Part shown: piece after piece, positions 16,722-24,766 of the stretch
How positions within the stretch are numbered: the stretch's first letter is position 1
How the letters are laid out: every line of letters starts with the position of its first letter
Notes under the pieces: model-generated
The model's input: the letters and a program-made list of their open reading frames with translations, nothing else
The model's database searches: none
What the model was told of the DNA's origin: nothing
Position numbers and translations under genes: made by a program
Source: Jatrophihabitans sp964252635
GTDB taxonomy: Bacteria > Actinomycetota > Actinomycetes > Mycobacteriales > Jatrophihabitantaceae
Direction of reading: 5' to 3'
Assembly (NCBI RefSeq): GCF_964252635.1
Contig: NZ_CAXUNP010000001.1
Location: 62,001-126,000, forward strand
DNA: 64,000 bases

Positions 16722-16834
16722 TCGTGGTGGCCGTCGGCATCGTCATGCTGGTCTGTGCCGCCGTCCTCGCCGTGGCGCTGTTCCGGAGACGCTCGGACCG
16801 GTGGGCCGCCCCCGGCGTCTACCGACCCGTGTAG
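16718..16834 (+). CDS. 38-residue single-span membrane protein coupled to the permease
   Basis: It starts at the ATG within the permease stop (ATGA) and encodes one hydrophobic segment (residues 2-22, ending VLAVALF) followed by a basic RRR and a short polar tail ending GVYRPV. The positive-inside rule puts the tail in the cytoplasm. The exact 4-bp overlap and clean membrane segment argue for a real gene. It overlaps the convergent crotonase by 16 bp. Small subunits of this kind accompany some transporters; a stabilising or regulatory role is inference. Confidence 0.7.
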   Translation: MIVVAVGIVMLVCAAVLAVALFRRRSDRWAAPGVYRPV

Positions 16835-17598
16835 GTGGCCTTGCCCGGTCCGTCGGCGAGGAACGACGAAACGGCGCCCTGGAGATCGTCACTGGCGAAC
16901 AGCGCGCCGCTGACCAGCGGGGTCAGGTCGTCGGCGGCGCGCGCACCGTCGCGGGCCGCGGTCGCGGTGATCAATTTGGTCGCCGCGTGGGCCCGGGTCG
17001 GCCCGTTCGCGAGGCGCAGTACGAAGGCATGGGCGGCCTCGCGGAAGCCGTCGTCGGGCAGGACGCGGTTGACGACGTTCCAGCGCTCGAGGGTGGCGGC
17101 GTCGAACAGCTCGCCGGTGTAGATCAGCTCCCGGGCGCGCGCGGGCCCGGCACGTTCGACGAGGCGTTGCGGGCCACCCATCGACGGCGTGAGGCCGACG
17201 ACGGTCTCGACCAGGCCGAACCTCGCCGACTCGGCCGCAAGGAGCAGGTCGCAGGCCAGCGAGATCTCGAAGGCGGCGGTCAGGCACAGCGCGTGCGCGG
17301 CGAAGACGGTCGGGATCGGCAGGTCCTCGAGCGCGTGGACGACCTGCAGCCAGTCACGCCACACCGCGGCACCGGACACCGCGTCGAGGGTGGCGAAGAA
17401 GTTGACGCCGACGCCGGCGGACACGGCGCGTCCCTCGGCCTGGATCAGCAGGCCGCGCGCGCCGGAGTCCGCCACCTGGCCGAGGGCGGACGCCAGTGCG
17501 TCCATCACGGCCGGCGTGAACAGGTTCAGCGGCGGCGAGTGGAACGTGACGACGGCCAGCGGGCCGTCGTAGGACAGGTCGACCGGGGTATCGGGCAC
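16819..17598 (-). CDS. Enoyl-CoA hydratase/isomerase (crotonase) family protein
   Basis: 259 residues. The crotonase fold is clear: FHSPPLNLFTPAVMDAL, the oxyanion-hole strand, LCLTAAFEISLACDLLLAAESARFGLVE and VGLTPSMGGPQRLVERAG. Both positions that carry catalytic glutamates in hydratases hold Glu here (AFEIS and LVETVVG). The C-terminal helix NGPTRAHAATKLI is also standard. GTG 17598 is preferred to TTG 17607 because TAGATT stands exactly 7 bases upstream of it. Probably acts on an acyl-CoA in fatty- or amino-acid breakdown; the substrate is unknown. Confidence 0.88.
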   Translation of the reverse strand: MPDTPVDLSYDGPLAVVTFHSPPLNLFTPAVMDALASALGQVADSGARGLLIQAEGRAVSAGVGVNFFATLDAVSGAAVWRDWLQVVHALEDLPIPTVFAAHALCLTAAFEISLACDLLLAAESARFGLVETVVGLTPSMGGPQRLVERAGPARARELIYTGELFDAATLERWNVVNRVLPDDGFREAAHAFVLRLANGPTRAHAATKLITATAARDGARAADDLTPLVSGALFASDDLQGAVSSFLADGPGKATYTGR

Positions 17599-17605
17599 AG
17601 CGCGC

Positions 17606-17611
17606 AATCTA
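17606..17611 (-). promoter_or_regulatory. -10 box TAGATT for leaderless crotonase gene
   Basis: TAGATT, 7 bases before GTG 17598. Its first three bases are the stop codon of the upstream methyltransferase gene. Confidence 0.6.
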
Positions 17612-18181
17612 GCGAGTCAGCACCACGAAGGTGCGCCCGCCGCCGCTCCACGTCTGCCCCACGCCGTACCCGGCGGCCACGGCGTACCGCCGCAGCGCGG
17701 GCAGCCCGACCGCCGACCACGCGAACGACGGGCCCACCGGCTTGCCGTTCTCGGTGAAGCAGACGTCCACCACGTCGTCGACGTCGTCCTGCGCGGTGAC
17801 CTCCACGATCACCTCCCCGCCGGCCTGCAGCAGCATCCCGATGCGGTCGAGCAGGCGACGTGGATCCCCGCCGATGCCGATGTTCCCGTCCATCAGCAGC
17901 ACGGTGGGCCACCGGCCCTCCCCCGGCAGTGCGCCGAACACGCTGCGCAAGAGCGCCGGGAAACCCTGGCTACGGGCCAGCGCCACCGCCGTCTCGGAGA
18001 TGTCGACGCCGAGCGAGACGACGCCCCGGAAGGCGAGCGCGGAGACGAAGCGGCCCGGGCCGCACCCGACGTCAAGCACCGGTCCGGTGCAGCGGTCGAG
18101 CACCGCGTCGTCGACGGCGTCGGTGGGGGCGAGCCACCGTTCGATGTGCAGCGCTGCCGAATCCAGGGAACACGCGGTCAC
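17609..18181 (-). CDS. Class I SAM-dependent methyltransferase
   Basis: 190 residues. Motif I is textbook (GPVLDVGCGPGRFVSAL), motif II carries the acidic residue (VSLGVDISETAVALAR), and GRWPTVLLMDGNIGIGGDPRRLLDRI matches the post-I and motif IV region of small-molecule methyltransferases. The C-terminus has a beta-hairpin with WSGGGRTFVVL. The acceptor is unknown. Start is a leaderless GTG with TACCCT 7 bases before it. It is divergent from the response regulator at 18295. Confidence 0.85.
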   Translation of the reverse strand: MTACSLDSAALHIERWLAPTDAVDDAVLDRCTGPVLDVGCGPGRFVSALAFRGVVSLGVDISETAVALARSQGFPALLRSVFGALPGEGRWPTVLLMDGNIGIGGDPRRLLDRIGMLLQAGGEVIVEVTAQDDVDDVVDVCFTENGKPVGPSFAWSAVGLPALRRYAVAAGYGVGQTWSGGGRTFVVLTR

Positions 18182-18188
18182 CGCGCCA

Positions 18189-18194
18189 AGGGTA
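18189..18194 (-). promoter_or_regulatory. -10 box TACCCT for leaderless methyltransferase gene
   Basis: TACCCT, 7 bases before GTG 18181. Confidence 0.55.
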
Positions 18195-18281
18195 TGGACC
18201 GAAACCGTCGCGAACCCTTACGAGGCGATGACGGTCCGGTCGCGGCCCAGCGCTCGACTACCCCGTTCTTCAGGCCGTCCT

Positions 18282-18287
18282 TAGGAT
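18282..18287 (+). promoter_or_regulatory. -10 box TAGGAT for leaderless response regulator
   Basis: TAGGAT, 7 bases before the ATG at 18295; this decides the start over an upstream in-frame one at 18286. Confidence 0.6.
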
Positions 18288-18294
18288 GATCGCC

Positions 18295-18987
<693 letters not shown>

Positions 18988-18996
18988 GGTCGTGCC

Positions 18997-20151
18997 GTGA
19001 ACCTCACCGCCACCAACATCCTGCTGGCCCTGCTCTGGACGGCCGTCGCCGGCGTGGGTGTGTGGTTCCTGCTGACCCCGGTGCGCCGGCGCTCGCTCAC
19101 CGGGCTGCTGGTGACCACCGTGCTCACCGGCGCGGCCGCGTCCGAGGGCGCGATGTGGGGCGGCATGCACGCCATGCTCGTGCCGGACTCGAACTGGCGC
19201 TCGATGGCCGTGCTGACCGCGTTGTCGGTCGGCGTCACCGGGGCGGTGGCCTACCTGGCCGCGCGGCACTTCAGCAAGGACGCGGACGCGCTTCGTACGG
19301 CGGTGGCCGAGCTCGGCGAGGGCCGCATCCCGGCCGCCACCGGGCGCAAGCTGTCGGCCGAGAACGAGCAGGTGCGTCGTGAGCTGTTCGCGACCGCCAC
19401 CGCGCTCGCCGAGACGCGCGCACGCGAGAGTGCCCTCGAGTCGTCGCGTCGGGAACTCGTGTCCTGGGTCAGTCACGACCTGCGCACTCCGTTGGCCGGC
19501 CTGCGGGCGATGGCCGAGGCGCTCGAGGACGGCGTGGTCGACGACCCGGACGCCTACTACAAGCAGATCGGCGCCTCGGTCGAGCGGCTGAACCAGATGG
19601 TCGAGGACCTGTTCGACCTGTCCCGCATCCAGGCCGGGGTGGTGTCGCACGAGCGGCAGCGCCTCTCTCTCGACGCCCTGGTGTCGGACTGCGTCGCGGC
19701 GCTCGAGCCGGTGGCTGCGGCCAAGAACATCCACCTCAGCGGCTCGGTCCTGGGCGTGACGACCGTCAACGGCAGCAAGCCCGAGCTGAACCGCGCCCTG
19801 ACCAACCTGGTGGCCAACGCCATCCGGCACACCCGGGCGCGCGGGCACGTCGACGTGCAGGTCAAGGTCACCAGCATGGGCCGCGGCCCCGTGGCCGAGC
19901 TGATCGTGCGCGACGAGTGCGGCGGCATCCCCGAGGCGCAGCTGGAGCGGGTCTTCGAGGTCGGCTACCGCGGGCAGAAGGCCCGCACGACGGGCGAGAT
20001 CAACCGCACCCAGCTCAACGCGGCCGGCGCCGGCCTGGGGCTGGCGATCACCCGCGGCATCGTCGAGGCGCACGCCGGCACGGTCGACGTCGCCAACACC
20101 GAGGGCGGCTGCCGGTTCCGCGTGCTGCTGCCGCTGACCGCCGCCGCCTGA
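18997..20151 (+). CDS. Sensor histidine kinase
   Basis: 384 residues. Three membrane segments lie near 4-23, 32-52 and 67-88 with very short loops, so it has no sizeable extracellular sensor domain. A linker or coiled coil follows, then the HisKA box with His160 (SWVSHDLRTPLAG) and a HATPase_c domain with the N box NLVANAIRHT, and G boxes ECGGIPEAQLERVFEVGYR and GAGLGLAITRGIVEAH. Membrane-embedded sensing or a partner protein is suggested by the compact N-terminus. It is the cognate kinase of the preceding regulator by position. Confidence 0.94.
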   Translation: MNLTATNILLALLWTAVAGVGVWFLLTPVRRRSLTGLLVTTVLTGAAASEGAMWGGMHAMLVPDSNWRSMAVLTALSVGVTGAVAYLAARHFSKDADALRTAVAELGEGRIPAATGRKLSAENEQVRRELFATATALAETRARESALESSRRELVSWVSHDLRTPLAGLRAMAEALEDGVVDDPDAYYKQIGASVERLNQMVEDLFDLSRIQAGVVSHERQRLSLDALVSDCVAALEPVAAAKNIHLSGSVLGVTTVNGSKPELNRALTNLVANAIRHTRARGHVDVQVKVTSMGRGPVAELIVRDECGGIPEAQLERVFEVGYRGQKARTTGEINRTQLNAAGAGLGLAITRGIVEAHAGTVDVANTEGGCRFRVLLPLTAAA

Positions 20152-20173
20152 CCCGTCCCCCTTCTCGGGCGCT

Positions 20174-20971
20174 CTACGGCAGGACGTGGGTGTCGGGGAG
20201 GCCGCTGGTGTCGCCGCACACGCAATCGCCCTGCTCGACCGGCAACCGTTCCAGCATCGAGACGAGCAGGGCCCGCAGCCGCGGCAGGTTGGCCGCGAAC
20301 TGCTCGAGCACCGCGCCGTGCGTGACGCCCTCCCCCGCCTCGACGCCGGCGTCGAGATCGGTGACGAGGGCCAGCGTCGTGTAACAGAGCGCCAGCTCTC
20401 GGGCCAGGCCCGCCTCGGGCATGGCCGTCATGCCGATGATCGACCACCCGTGCGACTGGAACTCCAGCGACTCGGCACGTGAGGAGAAGCGCGGCCCGTT
20501 GACGACGACGAGCGTCCCGCCGTCATGCGCCGGCTCGTCGCTGCCGGTCGCCGCCGCGTGGCCGCGCGGGCAGTACGGGTCGGCGAAGGACACGTGCCCG
20601 ACGCCGGTGCCCGCGTCGAAGAACGTGTGCGCGCGACCGTGCGTGCGATCGGCGAGCTGGTCGGGCACCACGAGCGTGCCGGTGGGCAACGCGGTGGTCA
20701 GCGACCCGACGGCCGACAGCGACACGACCTGGCGCACCCCGACGGAACGCAGCGCCCAGAGGTTCGCGCGGTAGGGCACGACGTGCGGCGCGAACCGGTG
20801 GTCGGCGCCGTGACGCGGCAGGAAGGCCACCGGCCGGCCGGCCAGCGTGCCACGGGTCAGGGCGCCGGACGGCATCCCGTAGGGCGTCTCGACGACGTGT
20901 TCCTCGGGCTCGTCGAGCAGCGAGTAGAAGCCGGAGCCGCCGATGACGCCGATCGGTTCGCCCACGCTCAT
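20174..20971 (-). CDS. mtnP: S-methyl-5'-thioadenosine phosphorylase (MTAP/PNP family)
   Basis: 265 residues. It cleaves methylthioadenosine with phosphate to adenine and methylthioribose-1-phosphate. Seen in the sequence: GVIGGSGFYSLL at the N-terminus, LTRGTLAGRPVAFLPRHGADHRFAPH with the phosphate-binding Arg-His, the NGPRFSSRAES substrate loop, and MTAMPEAGLARELALCY, where MTAMPEA marks the MTAP rather than the inosine/guanosine type. The ATG at 20971 is supported by a CACAAT box 6 bases upstream. Divergent from the acyl-CoA dehydrogenase gene. Confidence 0.9.
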   Translation of the reverse strand: MSVGEPIGVIGGSGFYSLLDEPEEHVVETPYGMPSGALTRGTLAGRPVAFLPRHGADHRFAPHVVPYRANLWALRSVGVRQVVSLSAVGSLTTALPTGTLVVPDQLADRTHGRAHTFFDAGTGVGHVSFADPYCPRGHAAATGSDEPAHDGGTLVVVNGPRFSSRAESLEFQSHGWSIIGMTAMPEAGLARELALCYTTLALVTDLDAGVEAGEGVTHGAVLEQFAANLPRLRALLVSMLERLPVEQGDCVCGDTSGLPDTHVLP

Positions 20972-21014
20972 GCGCCTATTGTGGCTAACGAGCATCGACC
21001 GGCGGAGGCGCCCC

Positions 21015-22160
21015 ATGGACCGCAAGCACTACGAGCCCGAGCACCAGGCGTTCGGGGAGGCATTCCGCGCGTTCGCCGACAAGGTGGTGGTCCCGAACTA
21101 CCTGGACTGGGAGCGTGACGGCATCATGCCGCGCGAGGTCTTCCAGGAGGCCGGCAAGGACGGCTTCCTCGGCATGGCCGTCCCGGACCAGTACGGCGGC
21201 GGCGGGGTCGAGGACTTCCGGTTCAACCAGATCCTCGACGAGCAGATCGCCTACGCCGGCATCGGCGGAGCAGGGCTCGGCCTCTCGCTGCACAACGACA
21301 TCTGCCTGCCCTACTTCCTCGCCTACACGACCGACGAGCAGAAGCAGCGCTGGCTGCCCGGGATCGCGTCCGGCGAGCTGATCACCGCTGTGGCCATGAC
21401 CGAGCCCGGTGCCGGCTCCGACCTCTCCGGCATCCGCACCAGCGCCAAGCGCGACGGTGACCACTACGTCGTCAACGGCGCGAAGACCTTCATCACCAAC
21501 GGCATCAACGCCGACCTCGTCATCACCGCCGTGCGCACCGGGGAGGACCGCCACAAAGGCATCTCGCTGCTCGTCCTCGAGCGTGGCATGCCCGGCTTCG
21601 AGCGCGGACGCAACCTCGACAAGCTCGGCCTGCACTCGCAGGACACCGCGGAGCTGTCGTTCTCCGACGTCCGCGTCCCGGTCGAGAACCTGCTCGGCGA
21701 CGAGGGCGAGGGGTTCACCTACCTCACCGCCAAGCTGCCGCAGGAGCGCGCGTCGATCGCGGTGGCCGGTGTCGCCGAGGCGCAGGCCGCCTTCGACGAG
21801 ACCGTGCGCTACGTCAAGGAGCGCAAGGCGTTCGGCACGTCGGTCGGCGCCTTCCAGAACACCAAGTTCGTGCTGTCCGACGTCGTCACCGAGATCGACG
21901 TCGCGCAGGCCTTCCTGGACCGCTGCGTCGACCGGCTCAACGACGGCGAGCTCACCGCGGCCGACGCGTCCAAGGCGAAGTACTGGTGCACCGAGCTGCA
22001 GGGACGCGTCGTGGACCGCTGCCTGCAGCTGCACGGCGGGTACGGGTTCATGAACGAGTACCCGATCGCCCGCCGCTACGCCGACGCCCGCGTCACGCGC
22101 ATCTACGGCGGCACCTCGGAGATCATGAAGACCGTCATCTCCAAGTCGATCGGCCTCTAG
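21015..22160 (+). CDS. Acyl-CoA dehydrogenase
   Basis: 381 residues, an FAD enzyme. The N-terminal helical domain opens HYEPEHQAFGEAFRAF; the middle domain has the FAD-binding TAVAMTEPGAGSDLSGIRT and KTFITNGINADL. The C-terminal domain has FGTSVGAFQNTKFVLSD, CLQLHGGYGFMNEYPIARRYADARVTRIYGGTSEIMK, where the catalytic base Glu is expected in YGGTSEI. The closest described type is a medium/long-chain or FadE-like enzyme; substrate not fixed. GGAGG lies 6 bases before the ATG. Maf begins 3 bases after its stop. Confidence 0.94.
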   Translation: MDRKHYEPEHQAFGEAFRAFADKVVVPNYLDWERDGIMPREVFQEAGKDGFLGMAVPDQYGGGGVEDFRFNQILDEQIAYAGIGGAGLGLSLHNDICLPYFLAYTTDEQKQRWLPGIASGELITAVAMTEPGAGSDLSGIRTSAKRDGDHYVVNGAKTFITNGINADLVITAVRTGEDRHKGISLLVLERGMPGFERGRNLDKLGLHSQDTAELSFSDVRVPVENLLGDEGEGFTYLTAKLPQERASIAVAGVAEAQAAFDETVRYVKERKAFGTSVGAFQNTKFVLSDVVTEIDVAQAFLDRCVDRLNDGELTAADASKAKYWCTELQGRVVDRCLQLHGGYGFMNEYPIARRYADARVTRIYGGTSEIMKTVISKSIGL

Positions 22161-22163
22161 GGC

Positions 22164-22769
22164 TTGCGGTTCGTCCTGGCCTCGGCGTCGCCGGCCCGGC
22201 TGGCCACGTTGCGGGCGGCCGGCGTCGATCCCGAGGTGGTCGTCAGCGGCGTCGACGAGTCGGTCGTGACCGCGGCCGACACCGGATCGCTCGTCGCCGC
22301 CCTGGCCGACCTGAAGGCACGTGCGGTCGCGGACACGATCGACGACGCGGCGATCGTGCTGGGCTGCGACTCGATGCTGGACCTCGACGGCGTGGCCCTC
22401 GGCAAGCCGGGTTCTCCGGAGGCGGCAGCGGAGCGGTGGCAGGCCATGCGCGGGCGTACCGGCACGCTGTGGACCGGTCACTGCCTGCTCGACCTCGAGC
22501 GCGACGCCTCGGTGGTCACCGCCGAGGCCACGAACGTCGCCTTCGCCGACGTCACCGACGACGAGATCGCCCGCTACACCGCCACCGGTGAACCGTCGCC
22601 GGTGGCCGGCGCGTTCACCCTGGACGGGCTGGGTGGCTGGTTCGTCGAGCGGGTGACCGGCGACCCGCACAACGTCGTCGGTGTTTCGCTGCCTCGGCTG
22701 CGACGGATGCTCGGCGAGCTCGGGCGCGACCTCACCGACGTGGGCTGGCCCGGTCGCGAACGGCGGTAG
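22164..22769 (+). CDS. maf: Maf-family nucleoside triphosphate pyrophosphatase
   Basis: 201 residues, starting with TTG directly after the previous stop, so probably translationally coupled. The opening RFVLASASPARLATLRAAG is the Maf signature; DLKARAVA, LGCDSMLDLDG and GEPSPVAGAFTLDGLGGWFVERVTGDPHNVVGVSLPRL are the remaining conserved blocks, with the catalytic Asp in CDS. These enzymes hydrolyse dTTP/UTP or modified nucleotides and affect septum formation. A maf gene also follows the accD5-accE5 pair in mycobacteria. Confidence 0.93.
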   Translation: MRFVLASASPARLATLRAAGVDPEVVVSGVDESVVTAADTGSLVAALADLKARAVADTIDDAAIVLGCDSMLDLDGVALGKPGSPEAAAERWQAMRGRTGTLWTGHCLLDLERDASVVTAEATNVAFADVTDDEIARYTATGEPSPVAGAFTLDGLGGWFVERVTGDPHNVVGVSLPRLRRMLGELGRDLTDVGWPGRERR

Positions 22770-22787
22770 GCCGGGTAGGCCAGGGGC

Positions 22788-23162
22788 ATGAGCAATCCCA
22801 CGCAGACCTTCGCCGACGCCCTGCAGCAGCTGGAGAGCACCCGCGACGTCGACGCGTTCGTCTCGTCCGTCTTCGCCGCCGACCCGCAGCTCATCCGTCC
22901 GGAGACCGGGCAGCAGGAGCAGGGCACGTCGGGAGCACAGCGGTTCTGGCAGCAGTACCTCGACCAGTTCCAGGACATCAGCTCCACCTTCGACCGGGTG
23001 GCCGACGGCGAGGTGGGCGTGCTCGAGTGGAGCAGCAGCGGCCACCTGAGCAACGGTTCCGACATCAGTTACCGCGGTGTCAGCCTGCTCGACGTGGACG
23101 CGGACGGCCGCGTCACCCGTTTCGCCACGTACTACGACACCCAGCCGTTCACGCCGTCCTGA
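22788..23162 (+). CDS. NTF2/SnoaL-like small protein
   Basis: 124 residues with the cone-shaped NTF2-like pattern: an N-terminal helical stretch (FADALQQLESTRDVDAFVSSVFA), then alternating strands including GVLEWSSSGHLSNGSDISYRGVSLLDVDADGRVTRFATYYD. This fold covers small-molecule isomerases, cyclases, hydrolases and proteins of unknown function; no catalytic residues can be assigned. The ATG is near a TAGGCC hexamer 6 bases upstream. Function unknown. Confidence 0.75.
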   Translation: MSNPTQTFADALQQLESTRDVDAFVSSVFAADPQLIRPETGQQEQGTSGAQRFWQQYLDQFQDISSTFDRVADGEVGVLEWSSSGHLSNGSDISYRGVSLLDVDADGRVTRFATYYDTQPFTPS

Positions 23163-23188
23163 CCGACGGGGTCGGGCGACGGCACCGA

Positions 23189-23573
23189 TCAGGCGGTGGC
23201 GCGGGCCAGGCGGCGCAGCTGACCGGCCACGTACGGCCGCGCGCGCCGCTGGCCGCCGCGACGCCGGATCGTCCCGTCGAGCCGTTGCAGGGCCCGGACG
23301 ACACGGGAGGCGTCGCTGTCCCAGCCCCGACGCTCGCATTCGGCCAGCCACTCGGCCGGGCTGACGTGCCCACGCTCGTGGTTGCACCGAGCACACGCGG
23401 CCAACTCGTTCTCGGCCCACGACGGCCCGCCCCTTCACCCGCGGCACCACGTGGTCGGTCGTCGGCGCCACCAGCGGCCCGAAGCACCGCCCGCACCAGA
23501 CGCAGGTGGGGCCGTCCCGCTCGATCGCCGCACTCAGCCGGTCGCGGCGGTTGCGCGCGTCCGCCGTCTCCAT
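23189..23573 (-). pseudogene. Small HNH endonuclease, frameshifted
   Basis: Two frames together give one HNH domain of about 128 residues. The first part from the ATG at 23573 reads CVWCGRCFGPL...TTDHVVPRVKG, with the first Cys pair and the Asp-His. The second part, in another frame ending at 23189, reads WAENELAACARCNHERGH with the second Cys pair and Asn-His. The frames meet at a run of four C (23430-23433, plus strand); removing one base would restore KGGPSWAENELAACARCNHERG. Either a sequencing or assembly error or a real frameshift mutation. A lone housekeeping-type HNH, with no defence partners nearby. Confidence 0.75.
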
Positions 23574-23613
23574 ACGTCGTCACGGTAGTCCGGGCTTTGG
23601 CACAGTGTGTGTC

Positions 23614-24681
23614 ATGGACGACGAGACCAGGGCCAGGCGCGAGCGGTGCCACACCTTCATCCACGGCGACGGCCTGGTACGTCCCGTCGACCTGCTCGCG
23701 TCGATCGGCGACGACGTCGTGCCCGACGTGTACGGCGACGGCGGTGTGGTCGCCGACCTGGAAGCCGACATCGCCGAGCTCCTGGGCTTCCCGGCCGCCG
23801 TGTTCCTGCCCAGCGGGACGATGGCCCAGGCCGCGACGCTGCGGGTGCACGCTGACCAGCGGGCGCGGCGGACCGTGCTCTGGCACCCCACCTGCCACCT
23901 CGCGACCCACGAGGGCGAGGCGTACTCCCGCGTGCACGCGTTGACCGGGCGGGCCGTCGGCGGTGCGGACCGCCTGCTGACCCGTGACGACCTCGACGGC
24001 GTGGCCGAGCCGCCGGCCGCGGTGCTCTGGGAGCTGCCGCAACGGGACCTCGGCGGTCAGCTGCCGGACTGGGACGACCTCGGCGACCAGCTGGCCTGGG
24101 CAGGCGACCGGGGTGCCGCCACCCACCTCGACGGCGCCCGCCTGTGGGAGGCGAGCGCCGGGTACGGCCGCACCCCGGCGGAGATCGCGGGCCGGTTCGA
24201 CACCGCCTACGTGTCGTTCTACAAGGGCATCGGGGCGCTGCCCGGGTGCTGCGTGGTCGGTTCCGAAGCGGTCGTCGGGCAGGTCCGCGAGTGGCGCAAA
24301 CGCCTCGGCGGCACGTTGTTCGCGATGTGGCCCAACGCCGCGACCGCATCGGCGCGGCTGCCCGAACGGCTGGCCGAGATGCCCGCCCGTCTCGAGCACG
24401 CACGGGCGATCGCCGCGGCCCTGGCCGCCGCCCCTGGCGTCCGGATGGTTCCCGACCCGCCGCAGACACCGATGATGCATCTGCTGTTCGGCGTGACCCG
24501 CGACCGTTTCGCCGCCAACGCGCGGCGCCTCGCCGAGGAACAAGGCGTGTGGGCGTGGCCGGAGCCGATGCCGACGGGCGACCCGGACGTCGTGCGCTGC
24601 GAGCTGTCGGTAGGGCGCGCCACCTGCCTGCTCGAGCCGGCCCGCATCGCCGAGATCCTGGACGAACTGACCGCAAGCTAG
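23614..24681 (+). CDS. Threonine-aldolase-like PLP enzyme
   Basis: 355 residues, fold type I. Family landmarks: FPAAVFLPSGTMAQAATLRVHAD, the HPTCHLATHEGEAYSRVHAL segment, THLDGARLWEASAGYG with the cofactor-contacting Asp and Arg, and SFYKGIGALPGCCVVG with the Schiff-base Lys in YKG. The canonical threonine aldolase has SHIxxxE and SKxxGAP; here HLATHEGEA and YKGIGALPG depart a little, so beta-eliminating lyase is a safer name than strict threonine aldolase. A CACAGT box stands 7 bases before the ATG. Confidence 0.85.
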   Translation: MDDETRARRERCHTFIHGDGLVRPVDLLASIGDDVVPDVYGDGGVVADLEADIAELLGFPAAVFLPSGTMAQAATLRVHADQRARRTVLWHPTCHLATHEGEAYSRVHALTGRAVGGADRLLTRDDLDGVAEPPAAVLWELPQRDLGGQLPDWDDLGDQLAWAGDRGAATHLDGARLWEASAGYGRTPAEIAGRFDTAYVSFYKGIGALPGCCVVGSEAVVGQVREWRKRLGGTLFAMWPNAATASARLPERLAEMPARLEHARAIAAALAAAPGVRMVPDPPQTPMMHLLFGVTRDRFAANARRLAEEQGVWAWPEPMPTGDPDVVRCELSVGRATCLLEPARIAEILDELTAS

Positions 24682-24693
24682 CCCCACTTCCAC

Positions 24694-24747
24694 GTGATCA
24701 ACGCACGCTCCGCAGGTCCTGAACCCTGCGCCGCGCGTGTTGATCAC
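24694..24747. terminator. Inverted repeat between convergent genes
   Basis: GTGATCAAC (24694-24702) and GTTGATCAC (24739-24747) pair perfectly. An inner GCAGG/CCTGC pair adds a hairpin, and outer CCCAC/GTGGG extend the dyad. It sits between the stops of the threonine-aldolase-like gene and the cyclase, as expected for a bidirectional terminator. Confidence 0.55.
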
Positions 24748-24766
24748 CGCACGGTGGGACGCAGGG

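Noticed and set aside
20985..23573. An open frame of 862 codons on the minus strand.
   Set aside because: Only the first about 50 codons (HNH part) are meaningful; the remainder is antisense to the acyl-CoA dehydrogenase and maf genes.
23189..23573. HNH nuclease as part of an anti-phage system.
   Set aside because: A single small, frameshifted HNH with no methylase, ATPase, toxin or other defence gene in the neighbourhood.
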